In this document: one piece after another, positions 16,821-24,173 of the stretch | Layout: each line of letters begins with the position of its first letter | How positions within the stretch are numbered: the stretch's first letter is position 1 | Assembly: GCF_000308775.1 (NCBI RefSeq) | Contig: NZ_BAGJ01000147.1 | Location: forward strand, 1 to 38,227 | DNA from: Nocardia testacea NBRC 100365 | GTDB taxonomy: Bacteria; Actinomycetota; Actinomycetes; Mycobacteriales; Mycobacteriaceae | Direction: 5' to 3' | Length of the DNA: 38,227 nucleotides | The notes under the pieces: generated by a model | Told to the model about the DNA's origin: nothing | What the model saw: the letters and a program-made list of their open reading frames with translations, nothing else | Database searches by the model: none | Translations under genes and position numbers: made by a program

Positions 16821-16858
16821 AAAACACTAACCGTTGCAAAACACTAACCGTTAGCGTT
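16821..16858. promoter_or_regulatory. Candidate TetR operator pair
   Basis: The 15-mer AAAACACTAACCGTT occurs at 16821-16835 and again at 16838-16852, 17 bp apart. The second copy extends into a dyad at 16840-16858 built of AAC-x-CTAAC-x-GTTAG-x-GTT, with both 8-base half-sites complementary apart from the spacer bases. The first copy is an imperfect version. It lies between the divergent tetR and oxidoreductase genes. Confidence 0.75.
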
Positions 16859-16870
16859 ATGGTCCGGCGC

Positions 16871-17764
16871 ATGAGGAAAGTGAGCTTCGCCGAGTTCGGC
16901 GGTCCGGACGTGCTGCGTCTGGTGGACGCCGCGGAACCCCACGCGGGTCCCGGCCGTATCCGCATCGCCGTGCGGGCGGCGGGCGTGAACCCGGTCGACT
17001 GGCGTATCCGGGAAGGCCAGTTCCAGCGGACCCGGCCGATCGAATTGCCGGCCGGAATCGGCCACGACGCCGCCGGAGTCGTGGACGAGATCGGCCGCGG
17101 CGTCGCAGGAATCGCGATCGGCGACCGCGTATTCGGCGCGGGTGACGACACCTACGCCGAATTCGCCGTCTTGTCGGCCTGGGCCCCGATACCCGGCGGA
17201 CTGACGTTCGAAGAAGCCGCCGGATATCCCTCGGTGGTGGAAACCGCGCTGCGGATCCTCGACCAGGTCGGTGCGCAGTCCGGGCAGACATTGCTGGTGA
17301 GCGGCGCATCCGGCGGAGTCGGGTCGGCGGTGCTTCAGATCGCTCACGACCGCGGCATCACAGTGATCGGCACCGCGGGTGCCGCGAACCAGGACTATCT
17401 ACGCAGCCTGGGCGCCGTGGCCACGACATACGGCGACGGCTGGGTCGATCGGGTGCGTCGGCTCGGCCACATCGACGCGGCCCTCGATCTGGCCGGATCC
17501 GGTGTGATCCGTGAGCTCGTGGAACTGACCGGGGATCCGCGAAAAGTCGTGACCATCGCCGATCTCGGCGCGCCGGAACTCGGTGTCCGATTCTCCGGTG
17601 TGGCCGGGAGCATGACGGAAGCGCTCACCGCGACCACCGACCTCATCTCACGAGGAAAGCTCCGCATCCCGGTCGAGCGGTCCTACCCGCTCGCCGACGC
17701 CGCGCGAGCGCATGCCGACAGCCGGGCCGGTCATACCCGCGGGCGCCGGGTAGTGCTCATCTGA
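16871..17764 (+). CDS. NADP-dependent zinc-type alcohol dehydrogenase-like oxidoreductase (quinone oxidoreductase family)
   Basis: A 297-residue medium-chain dehydrogenase/reductase without the catalytic or structural zinc cysteines, as in quinone oxidoreductases. The GroES-like N-terminal part contains AAGVNPVDWRIREGQ and GHDAAGVVDEIGRGV. The Rossmann part contains LLVSGASGGVGSAVLQIA with the NADPH-binding GASGGVG. Probable role: reduction of quinones, enones or similar electrophiles in the cytosol. Two in-frame ATGs (16859 and 16871) lack a ribosome binding site; 16871 is preferred because 16859 directly abuts the operator palindrome, though a leaderless transcript from either is possible. 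Divergent from tetR with operators in between. Confidence 0.92.
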   Translation: MRKVSFAEFGGPDVLRLVDAAEPHAGPGRIRIAVRAAGVNPVDWRIREGQFQRTRPIELPAGIGHDAAGVVDEIGRGVAGIAIGDRVFGAGDDTYAEFAVLSAWAPIPGGLTFEEAAGYPSVVETALRILDQVGAQSGQTLLVSGASGGVGSAVLQIAHDRGITVIGTAGAANQDYLRSLGAVATTYGDGWVDRVRRLGHIDAALDLAGSGVIRELVELTGDPRKVVTIADLGAPELGVRFSGVAGSMTEALTATTDLISRGKLRIPVERSYPLADAARAHADSRAGHTRGRRVVLI

Positions 17765-17886
17765 GCCGCGGCCCGGCACCGATCGACCGAAATTTCCCGG
17801 GGCGGCAGTGAACGTTACGAATGGTTCGAGTAACGAGCGCGATCTTTGGGCGATGTGTTCATACAACATCAAACCAGGAGGTTCCA

Positions 17887-18204
17887 ATGCTCTCTGCGAA
17901 GCGTCTCGCTGCCGGCGCCGTCGTCGCCGGTGCCACCGCGGCCACTGTCCTCGCCGGTGGTGGCGTAGCTCAGGCCGACGTACCGGTATGGCAGGCCAAC
18001 TGTCACGTCTACAACGTCTTCAACACCGGTGGAATGGCCAATTGTGAGCTGCCGACCTGGCATCAGGTGAAGCTCACCTGCGTGGCGTGGCCGGTTCCGT
18101 TCACCTACTGGAAGTACGGCCCGGTGCAGTACGGGCAGAACCAGTCCTGGGCCAGCTGCGACTCGTTCAACGCTTTGACGCGCATCGAGGTCATCCAGGC
18201 GTAG
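17887..18204 (+). CDS. Small secreted protein with Sec signal peptide
   Basis: A 105-residue precursor. The first 30 residues form a Sec signal peptide: KR at 5-6, an Ala/Val/Gly-rich core and the cleavage motif AQA before Asp31. The mature 75-residue part is rich in Trp, Tyr, Asn and has four Cys (39, 53, 65, 91), which suggests two disulphides outside the cell. I do not recognise the family; Nocardia and relatives encode many small exported proteins of this sort. ATG at 17887 follows a strong CAGGAGG site, and the longer frame from 17821 lacks one. A perfect 13-bp stem-loop downstream at 18269-18301 should end the transcript, so it is monocistronic. Confidence 0.85.
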   Translation: MLSAKRLAAGAVVAGATAATVLAGGGVAQADVPVWQANCHVYNVFNTGGMANCELPTWHQVKLTCVAWPVPFTYWKYGPVQYGQNQSWASCDSFNALTRIEVIQA

Positions 18205-18268
18205 ACCGTATTCGGCACCTGCGCTACCGAATACGTCGACTCCGTCACCGGACGCTTCGGACCTACGA

Positions 18269-18301
18269 CTGATTCCCATCGCGTCTCCCGATGGGAATCA
18301 G
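18269..18301 (+). terminator. Stem-loop terminator after the secreted protein gene
   Basis: CTGATTCCCATCG (18269-18281) is perfectly mirrored by CGATGGGAATCAG (18289-18301) with a 7-nt loop. It lies 65 nt after the stop codon. There is no T-run after it, as is common for terminators in high-GC actinomycetes. Confidence 0.75.
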
Positions 18302-18369
18302 AGGGGTGCGCACAGCGGCGAGTTCCACCCACTCCGCGAACCGGATCGTCGGCCGCGGCCCGAAACGGA

Positions 18370-18690
18370 TTCACCGGGCACACGTTCGCCGCATACCCTC
18401 GTATCGACCCGTCGGCCTTTTCCTCCATCGAGATATGCGCTCGCACACCAACCTGCTGGGAATCCCGCAGCCGGTCATCGAACAACTGCGCGAGGACCAC
18501 GCGATCGAACTGGGTGCGCAGGTCCGGCGCGGTTGTGCGGTCACCGGTTTCGAGCAGGTCGGCGAGGGCCTAACCGTCGTTCTGGCCGGCGATGAGCGCC
18601 CCAGACGGCTACGTCGCCTGGATCGGCGAACACCGGCAGAACCTGAACCACCACCTCTCCCGCTGGTTCGGCGAACCCACCGACAGATAT
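18370..18690 (+). pseudogene. Remnant of an FAD-dependent aromatic monooxygenase
   Basis: Pieces of a PheA/TfdB-type flavin monooxygenase can be read in three frames. First comes a segment ending FTGHTFAAYPRIDPSAF, which matches the usual GHFAG-P-D-S block. After a frameshift near 18420-18435 there follows SHTNLLGIPQPVIEQLREDH and AIELGAQVRRGCAVTGFEQV, the typical substrate-domain entry. Near 18592 the frame changes again to APDGYVAWIGEHRQNLNHHL then SRWFGEP, which resembles the C-terminal end of such enzymes (RPDGYVAW...RWFG). The middle of the protein, some 300 residues, is missing and no start codon or FAD motif remains. It sits between the secreted-protein terminator and an intact FAD monooxygenase gene. 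The assignment rests on remembered family motifs. Confidence 0.65.
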
Positions 18691-18928
18691 CGCCCGCACA
18701 ATTCTCACCGAGGTTCCGGTGCCATCGCAGCCCGTCCGCTTGCATATCGCGTCGTCGGCGGCCCCAAGCGATCCAGAAGTGGCGGGCAGATCGTGGGCAT
18801 CATCTGGACTGCACCGATTAATCCTGGGTGGATCCGTCGTCGATACCTCCGGATACACCGACAGCGGCGGGTCGGGGCAGGCAGCAACGGATCCGGACAG
18901 TGATCCGGCAGGGTGAGCGGGAGGCACA
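18691..18928. other. Gap between monooxygenase remnant and intact gene
   Basis: About 240 bp with no convincing gene. Together with the remnant and the terminator it fills the 724-bp space after the secreted protein gene. It presumably carries the promoter for the monooxygenase at 18929. No clear operator-like repeat was seen. Confidence 0.4.
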
Positions 18929-20134
18929 GTGAGCGGTACCAGGGTGTTGGTGGCGGGGGCGAGTATCGCGGGGCCCGCGCTGGCCCACTGGTTGCGTCGG
19001 CGCGGTGCCGAGGTGACCGTGGTGGAGCGGGCTCCCGCGCTGCGTCCGGGTGGGCAGGCGGTGGATGCGCGCGGGGTGACCAAGGAGGTCATCCGGCGGA
19101 TGGGACTGGACCCTGCGGTGCGCGCGGCCTGCACCCAGACCATCGGTGCGCATACCGTGGATGTGGACGGCAATGTACTGGAGACCTTCCGCGTGGACGA
19201 CGATGGCGGCGACGGATTCATCGCGGAGATCGAGATCCTGCGCGGTGACTTGTCGCAGGTGCTCTACGACGACACCCGCGACGGTGTCGAGTATCTCTTC
19301 GGCGACCGCATCGCCGAGCTCGGCCAGGACACGGACGGGGTCGACGTGACTTTCGCGGGTGGTGATCGGCGGCGTTTCGAGCTGGTGGTCGGGGCCGACG
19401 GCCTGCATTCGGCGCTGCGAGCGATGGTTTTCGGGCCGCACCAGCAGTTCGTCCACCACCTCGGGCACGTGCTGGCCTTTTACAGCGTGCCCAACGAGTT
19501 CGGGCTGGACAAGTGGCTGATCGAGTACCAGGAGTCCGGGCGCTCGGCCGGCCTTCGGCCCATCCAGGACGCCACCCGGGCGATGGCCATGTTCTCCTTC
19601 CCCGCGGCCGACCTCGTCGTCGACCACCGTGACGTCGCGGCCCAGAAGCGCCTGCTGCGCGAGCGGATGGCCGGTCTGGGCTGGTTGACCCCGGCCATCC
19701 TCGCGCATCTGGACGACACCCCCGACTTCTACCTCGACCAGGTCGCCCAGGTGGTGATGGACCGGTGGTCGAGCGGACGGGTGGGGTTGCTCGGGGACGC
19801 GGCGTTCAGCTCGTCGCCGATGTCCGGGCAGGGCACCGGGCTTGCCCTGGTGGGCGCGTACGTGCTGGCCGGTGAGCTGGCCGCTGCCAGGTGGGACCCG
19901 GCGGCCGGGTTCGCCGCCTACGAGCGGCGGATGCGCTCGTTCGTCGAGGCCAACCAGGAGATCGCCCGATTGAACGCCCGCAGCCGCGACGTCCCCGGGC
20001 CGGATGCCGAGCCGGTCCCCGATTTCACCGGAGAGTGGTTCGCCGAACTGGTCGAGCGCGCGATCAACGGCGTCGAACTGCCCGGCTACGCGGGGGTGCC
20101 GGATTCCGGACCGTTGATCACCACACGCGGCTGA
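18929..20134 (+). CDS. FAD-dependent monooxygenase (TetX/aromatic hydroxylase type)
   Basis: A 401-residue flavin hydroxylase. It has the ADP-binding GASIAGP (10-16), ERAPALRPGGQAVD (about 37-50), LVVGADGLHSALR (about 153-165) and VGLLGDAAFSSSPMSGQGTGLALVGAYVLAGEL (about 287-319). The layout is that of TetX and related antibiotic- or aromatic-modifying monooxygenases that use NADPH and O2. GTG at 18929 is preceded by GGGAGG at 4-5 nt. No regulator is adjacent on either side, since the WYL regulator that follows is convergent. The decayed monooxygenase just upstream suggests turnover of such enzymes at this locus. Confidence 0.93.
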   Translation: MSGTRVLVAGASIAGPALAHWLRRRGAEVTVVERAPALRPGGQAVDARGVTKEVIRRMGLDPAVRAACTQTIGAHTVDVDGNVLETFRVDDDGGDGFIAEIEILRGDLSQVLYDDTRDGVEYLFGDRIAELGQDTDGVDVTFAGGDRRRFELVVGADGLHSALRAMVFGPHQQFVHHLGHVLAFYSVPNEFGLDKWLIEYQESGRSAGLRPIQDATRAMAMFSFPAADLVVDHRDVAAQKRLLRERMAGLGWLTPAILAHLDDTPDFYLDQVAQVVMDRWSSGRVGLLGDAAFSSSPMSGQGTGLALVGAYVLAGELAAARWDPAAGFAAYERRMRSFVEANQEIARLNARSRDVPGPDAEPVPDFTGEWFAELVERAINGVELPGYAGVPDSGPLITTRG

Positions 20135-20398
20135 TCCTCAGCCTGATGTCGGGCGAGACGATGCCCCGGTTGCTGCGCGAACTTCGCGCACTCGGCCGCC
20201 CGGACTCGATCTCCCCGAACGGCCGGAGGCCGGGGCGGCTCAGATCCGGTGACCCGGAATAGGGCACAGCGCCAACCCACCGTCGAGAACCCGCCGATCG
20301 CGGCGGGCCGTGCCCCGGTCCCGGTCGGCGCCGGTATCGCCGCGCCGGTCGACCGGAACCGGAGTGACCGGACCAGGGGCGGCTCGTACCCGGGTCGA

Positions 20399-21388
20399 TC
20401 AGTGGTTTTCACCGGAGGCCGCACGAAGCATCCTCGTCGCCGCGGCCCGCACCAGGTCGCGGAGTTCGTCCGGGCAATCGATCACCACTTCGCAGTCCAA
20501 TGCCGCGAGGACGGAAGGGATCCATTCGAGGCTCTCGGCATGGATCTCGGCGCGATACCAGTGCGGGCCGGAATCGCCCGCGATGTCCACCCCATGGCCC
20601 AGACGCTCGAGCCGGGCGACGCTGGGCGGCAGATGTGCGCGGATGCCGGTTTCGGTCGCTCGTATACGAAGCACGACCCGCCAGCGATAGTCCGCGTCGG
20701 CGAAGTGCTCGACGAGCCGGTTCGCCGCATCGATTCGCCGGGGCGTGTGGAAGGTTTCCGGGATCAGGCGGGCGGCACGAATCCGGTCGACACGGAACGT
20801 GCGCTCCTCCCGCTTGTCCGAGTCGAGCGCCACCAGATACCACCGCCCCGTATGGGCCACCAAGCCGTACGGATGGACTCTGCGCCGCGACGGGGCCCCC
20901 TCGCCATTGCGATAGCGCAGGTCGACGACACGTCGAAGGTTCACCGCCTCGGCCAGGGCGAGCATCACGGCCGGGTCGGGGTCCACGACCCCGTACTGTG
21001 TGCCGCCCGTCATCGTCTCGAGCACGGCATCGATCCGCTTCGCGTCATCGGGCCGCATCGCTCGTTTGATCTTGGACAATGCAGTCTGCATCGCGATCTC
21101 CGGCTCACCCGGCATCACTCGCGCATGCGCGAGTCCGAGAAAGACCGCCACCACTTCCGCACTGCTGAACATGATCGGGAGCGCGCGGCGGCCGGGCGCG
21201 AGCCGGTAGCCGCCATACCTGCCCCGCACGGACTCGACCTGGACCCCCGACCCGCTCAGTCGCGCTATGTCCCGGCGAACCGTCCGTTCATCGACACCGA
21301 GGCGTTCGGCCAGCTCCGCAACGCTGCGCATAGGCGCGGACTGCAGCAACTCCAGCAGCTGCAATGCCCGCACGGTCGGATCGGCCAT
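20399..21388 (-). CDS. YafY-type HTH and WYL domain transcriptional regulator
   Basis: A 329-residue regulator. The N-terminal winged helix is VRALQLLELLQSAPMRSVAELAERLGVDERTVRRDIARLSGSGVQVESVRGRYGGYRL (about 6-63, DeoR/HTH_11-like). The WYL domain (about 135-215) carries RRRVHPYGLVAHTGRWYLVALDSDKREERTFRVDRI, and a WCX-like C-terminal extension follows. ATG at 21388 (MADPTVRAL) is taken as start; ATG at 21400 lies directly on a GGGGGG run and is less likely. The gap to the divergent VOC gene contains a 33-nt dyad with perfect 11-bp arms. WYL domains sense small ligands or nucleic acids; here a small-molecule switch for the VOC gene is inferred. Confidence 0.92.
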   Translation of the reverse strand: MADPTVRALQLLELLQSAPMRSVAELAERLGVDERTVRRDIARLSGSGVQVESVRGRYGGYRLAPGRRALPIMFSSAEVVAVFLGLAHARVMPGEPEIAMQTALSKIKRAMRPDDAKRIDAVLETMTGGTQYGVVDPDPAVMLALAEAVNLRRVVDLRYRNGEGAPSRRRVHPYGLVAHTGRWYLVALDSDKREERTFRVDRIRAARLIPETFHTPRRIDAANRLVEHFADADYRWRVVLRIRATETGIRAHLPPSVARLERLGHGVDIAGDSGPHWYRAEIHAESLEWIPSVLAALDCEVVIDCPDELRDLVRAAATRMLRAASGENH

Positions 21389-21404
21389 GACGTCGATCAT
21401 CCCC

Positions 21405-21437
21405 CCGTATACCGGACAGTTTGTGCCCGGTATACGG
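21405..21437. promoter_or_regulatory. Candidate operator of the WYL regulator
   Basis: CCGTATACCGG at 21405-21415 and CCGGTATACGG at 21427-21437 are exact reverse complements separated by 11 nt, giving one helical turn or so between half-sites. A further partial copy (GCATACGGT) follows at 21438-21446. The element lies 16 nt from the regulator start and 70 nt from the divergent VOC gene. Confidence 0.75.
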
Positions 21438-21507
21438 CATACGGTCTCTCCGTGGCCGGGTCCTGAGCCCCCGGACAACCCCATACCCGAAGTGAGGAGA
21501 GACAGAG

Positions 21508-21918
21508 ATGCACCTGGCAGCCACCCGGATTTTCACCGACGACGTGGACACACTGGTCACGTTCTACGAAAAGGCCACCGGAATCGGTGCCGCACGCCTT
21601 CACCCGTTGTTCGCCGAAATACACACTCCGACCGGCACTCTCGCGATCGCCGGTTCCGAGACCGCGCGACTGCTCGGGGACGGGGTCGCCGAGGCCCGCA
21701 CCAATCGCAGCGTTGCCCTGGACTTCCTGGTCGACGATGTCGACGCAACCTGTCAGACACTGCGGGATGTCGTCGACGCCTTCGTCGGCGAACCGACGGA
21801 CATGCCGTGGGGCAACCGTTCGCTCCTCGTCAGGGACCCGGACGGCAACCTGATCAACTTCTTCACACCGATGGGCGAGGCGGCTCGGGACCGGTTCGCG
21901 AATCGATCCCGGGAGTAG
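21508..21918 (+). CDS. VOC family protein (glyoxalase/bleomycin resistance-like)
   Basis: A 136-residue protein with the paired beta-alpha-beta-beta-beta modules of the vicinal oxygen chelate superfamily. It opens with ATRIFTDDVDTLVTFYEKATG and ends with NRSLLVRDPDGNLINFFTP, the typical metal-side strand with its E/N-F ending. Members bind a divalent metal and act as isomerases, dioxygenases or antibiotic-binding proteins. Function here is open. ATG at 21508 has GAGGAGAGACAG upstream. It is expressed divergently from the WYL regulator gene and probably under its control. Confidence 0.9.
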   Translation: MHLAATRIFTDDVDTLVTFYEKATGIGAARLHPLFAEIHTPTGTLAIAGSETARLLGDGVAEARTNRSVALDFLVDDVDATCQTLRDVVDAFVGEPTDMPWGNRSLLVRDPDGNLINFFTPMGEAARDRFANRSRE

Positions 21919-21988
21919 AACCCGGAGGCCGCGACAAGGACATCGGCCGGCGCGGTTCAGCGGCGGTTCAGCGCGTGGAGCGACGCGC

Positions 21989-22633
21989 TCACTCGCGGCG
22001 GTTCCGGTTCCACAGCTGGTGCGTCAGACCGCTGGATGTGCTGATGGACTCGACGGAGAATCGCTCTTCCAGGCCGGTGAGGTGATCCCAGATCCGGACA
22101 CCGGCACCGAGCACGATCGGAATGATCGACACGTGCAGGAAATCGATGAGATCGGCCTGGAGGAACTCGCTCACCGTCGACGGCCCGCCGCCGATCCGGA
22201 CGTCCGACCCGCCGGCCGCGTCCTGCGCCATGCGAAGCGCCTCCTGCGGTGAGGCATCCACGAAGTGGAAACTGGTGCCGTTGTCGAACTCGATCGCTTC
22301 GCGCGGGTAATGGGTCAGAACGAAGACCGGGGTGCGGAAGGGCGGCGCATCTCCCCACCATCCCTGCCAGCCGTCGTCCGGCCATTCTCCCGCCTGCGGG
22401 CCGAACTTGCGACGGCCCATGATCTCCGCCCCGACACCCTGGCCCCACATGCTGAACATGGCTCGGTCGACGGTCACCGGTTCGTCGATTCCGTGAATGC
22501 CGTGGATGACGCGGCCGTCGAACTTACCGAAGAGCGCCTGCGCTCCGCCGATCGGCTCCTCGAACGTCACATGGTCGCCGGCGGCATACCCGTCCGAGGA
22601 GACGAACAGGTTGTGGACTCGCGTACGGGGCAT
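21989..22633 (-). CDS. Dihydrofolate reductase family protein (RibD C-terminal-like)
   Basis: A 214-residue NADPH-dependent reductase-like protein. The order MPRTRVHNLFVSSDGYAAG, AEIMGRRKFGP, PVFVLTHYPR, DVRIGGGPSTVSEFLQADLIDFLHVSIIPIVLGAG is the standard RibD-C/DHFR-like pattern, with the nucleotide-binding GGG around residue 145. Most such stand-alone proteins in actinomycetes have unknown substrates. ATG at 22633 was chosen because GGAG lies 8 nt upstream and the family starts at this residue. It is divergent from an HxlR regulator gene with repeated GTTGCAA sites in the 87-bp gap, which implies regulation by HxlR. Confidence 0.92.
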   Translation of the reverse strand: MPRTRVHNLFVSSDGYAAGDHVTFEEPIGGAQALFGKFDGRVIHGIHGIDEPVTVDRAMFSMWGQGVGAEIMGRRKFGPQAGEWPDDGWQGWWGDAPPFRTPVFVLTHYPREAIEFDNGTSFHFVDASPQEALRMAQDAAGGSDVRIGGGPSTVSEFLQADLIDFLHVSIIPIVLGAGVRIWDHLTGLEERFSVESISTSSGLTHQLWNRNRRE

Positions 22634-22652
22634 AAGGACTCCAATGCAGGTA

Positions 22653-22704
22653 GTTGCAAGTTGCAATCACTTCATCGTAGCGTAGAGTAATCCTCAACTG
22701 CAAC
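22653..22704. promoter_or_regulatory. Candidate HxlR binding repeats
   Basis: GTTGCAA is present twice in tandem at 22653-22659 and 22660-22666, and a related inverted site AACTGCAAC lies at 22696-22704. The repeats sit between the divergent reductase and HxlR genes, where an HxlR-type regulator normally binds. The match to a specific consensus was not tested. Confidence 0.45.
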
Positions 22705-22720
22705 CACTCTGGAGGGCCGG

Positions 22721-23269
22721 ATGGTGAGAGGACAGCCCCGATCAGGGTGCGCGATCAATGCGGCGATCGAGGTGCTGGGCGACGCCTGGAGTCTCATCGT
22801 GCTTCGCGATATCGTTTTCGGCGGTCGCCGGCACTTCCGCGAGCTCCTCACACGCAGCGACGAAGGCATCGCGTCGAACATCCTCGCCAACCGCCTTCGA
22901 AACCTGGTCGAGGAAGGCCTGCTTTCTCGTGACGATGCGACGCGGGGGCAGCGAGCGGCGTATTCGCTCACCGAGGCAGGGATTCAGACGGTTCCGGTCA
23001 TGGTGGCCCTCGGGACCTGGGGCATGCATCATCGACCCACATCGCCTGCGTTGACCGTGCGCGCCCGCATCCTGGCCGAGTCCCCGGGCCTCGTCGACGA
23101 CCTCATCGACGAGCTCCGCGAGGTTCACCTCGGCATCCCGCGACGCGCCCCCGAACGCCCCCTTGCCTCCGAGCGACTACAGCAGGCATTCGAGGCCGCC
23201 ACCAACAGCGAACCGTCACGGTCCGGCGGCAACGGCGGGCCCGAACCGGCAACCTCGAACGCCGACTGA
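22721..23269 (+). CDS. HxlR family transcriptional regulator
   Basis: A 182-residue winged-helix regulator. The signature CAINAAIEVLGDAWSLIVLRDIVFGGRRHFRELLTRSDEGIASNILANRLRNLVEEGLLSRD is diagnostic (about residues 10-71). It keeps the single N-terminal Cys (Cys10) that in HxlR/HypR-type proteins can sense electrophiles or oxidants. The C-terminal extension (about 110-182) is longer than in minimal HxlR proteins and has no recognised domain. ATG at 22721 has GGAGGG 8 nt upstream. Its partner is probably the divergent reductase gene. Confidence 0.93.
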   Translation: MVRGQPRSGCAINAAIEVLGDAWSLIVLRDIVFGGRRHFRELLTRSDEGIASNILANRLRNLVEEGLLSRDDATRGQRAAYSLTEAGIQTVPVMVALGTWGMHHRPTSPALTVRARILAESPGLVDDLIDELREVHLGIPRRAPERPLASERLQQAFEAATNSEPSRSGGNGGPEPATSNAD

Positions 23270-23342
23270 GTAGTCGCGGAAGTGGCCGGGATCGGCAGGC
23301 CCGGGGTCCAGGACCATCAGCTTGTGCATAACCACTTTCCTG

Positions 23343-24068
23343 TCACCAGGGCACTGTTCCGGCGTCATCGAAGAATCCGCCGGTCGGTCCGTCATCGGGG
23401 AGGGTCGCGAGGCGAATCGCGATTGCCGCGCCCTGCCCGGGGGTGCGGTGGCCGCGGAAGCCGTTGAGGTCGGTAGCGGTGAAACCGGGGCAGCCGCAGT
23501 TGATCAGGATATCGGTGTCGCTCAGTTCTTTTGCGTATTGGACGGTGACCGCGTTGAGGAAGGTCTTCGACGCCGCGTACGCGGCGGAGATCGGGCCGGT
23601 CTCGGTGCCGGGTGTGGACTGAAGGGTGAGCGAGCCGACGCTGCTGGACATGTTCACGATTCGCGGTGATGCCGAGCCGCGCAGCAGGGGCAGCATCACG
23701 TTGGTGACGCGGATGACGCCGATCACGTTGGTTTCCACCACGGCTCGCATGGTCGCGGGATGGACCGTGGTGGGCGTCTGTGGCATACCGCCGGTGATCG
23801 CGGCATTGTTGACCAGCACGTCGAGGCCTCCGGCCCGGTCGGCGATCAGCTCGGCCGCGGCGGCCACGCTCGCGTCGTCGGTCACGTCGAGCGGGACACC
23901 GAACGCATCGGTTCCGGCCGCACGGAGCTTCTCCACCGCGGTGTCGCGGCGTTGTGAGTCCCGCGCGCCCACACCGATTCGCCAGCCGAGGGCACCCAGG
24001 CCCGCCGCGATCTCGTATCCGATCCCTTTGTTCGCGCCGGTCACCAGCGCGATCGTCTGTGCACTCAT
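23343..24068 (-). CDS. SDR family NAD(P)-dependent oxidoreductase
   Basis: A 241-residue classical short-chain dehydrogenase. It has the cofactor motif TGANKGIG (about residues 10-17), the structural NNAA (about 90-93), the catalytic Ser in NMSSSVGS (about 143-150) and YAASK (about 166-170, Tyr and Lys). The TGANKGIG/GARD combination points to NADP(H) and to the carbonyl-reductase-like group. ATG at 24068 was chosen because the motif starts 8 residues later, and the upstream extension overlaps the divergent lysR gene. A LysR-type box lies in the 105-bp gap, so LysR control is likely. Substrate unknown. Confidence 0.93.
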   Translation of the reverse strand: MSAQTIALVTGANKGIGYEIAAGLGALGWRIGVGARDSQRRDTAVEKLRAAGTDAFGVPLDVTDDASVAAAAELIADRAGGLDVLVNNAAITGGMPQTPTTVHPATMRAVVETNVIGVIRVTNVMLPLLRGSASPRIVNMSSSVGSLTLQSTPGTETGPISAAYAASKTFLNAVTVQYAKELSDTDILINCGCPGFTATDLNGFRGHRTPGQGAAIAIRLATLPDDGPTGGFFDDAGTVPW

Positions 24069-24124
24069 ACCGTCGATCCTGATGCGGCCACGGGTCGCGC
24101 GTCCAAGACCGACCGGGTGTGCAG

Positions 24125-24143
24125 CGATACCGCACGGGTATCG
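24125..24143. promoter_or_regulatory. Candidate LysR box
   Basis: CGATACC at 24125-24131 is mirrored by GGTATCG at 24137-24143. Within it, ATAC-N7-GTAT gives the T-N11-A signature of LysR-type regulators (T at 24128, A at 24140). It sits in the gap shared by the divergent SDR and lysR genes. Confidence 0.7.
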
Positions 24144-24173
24144 GACCCGGTCGGCCCCGGATACGATGCCCCG

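Noticed and set aside
20135..20398. Small frames between the FAD monooxygenase and the WYL regulator
   Set aside because: No start signal or recognisable composition; treated as a 264-bp convergent gap.
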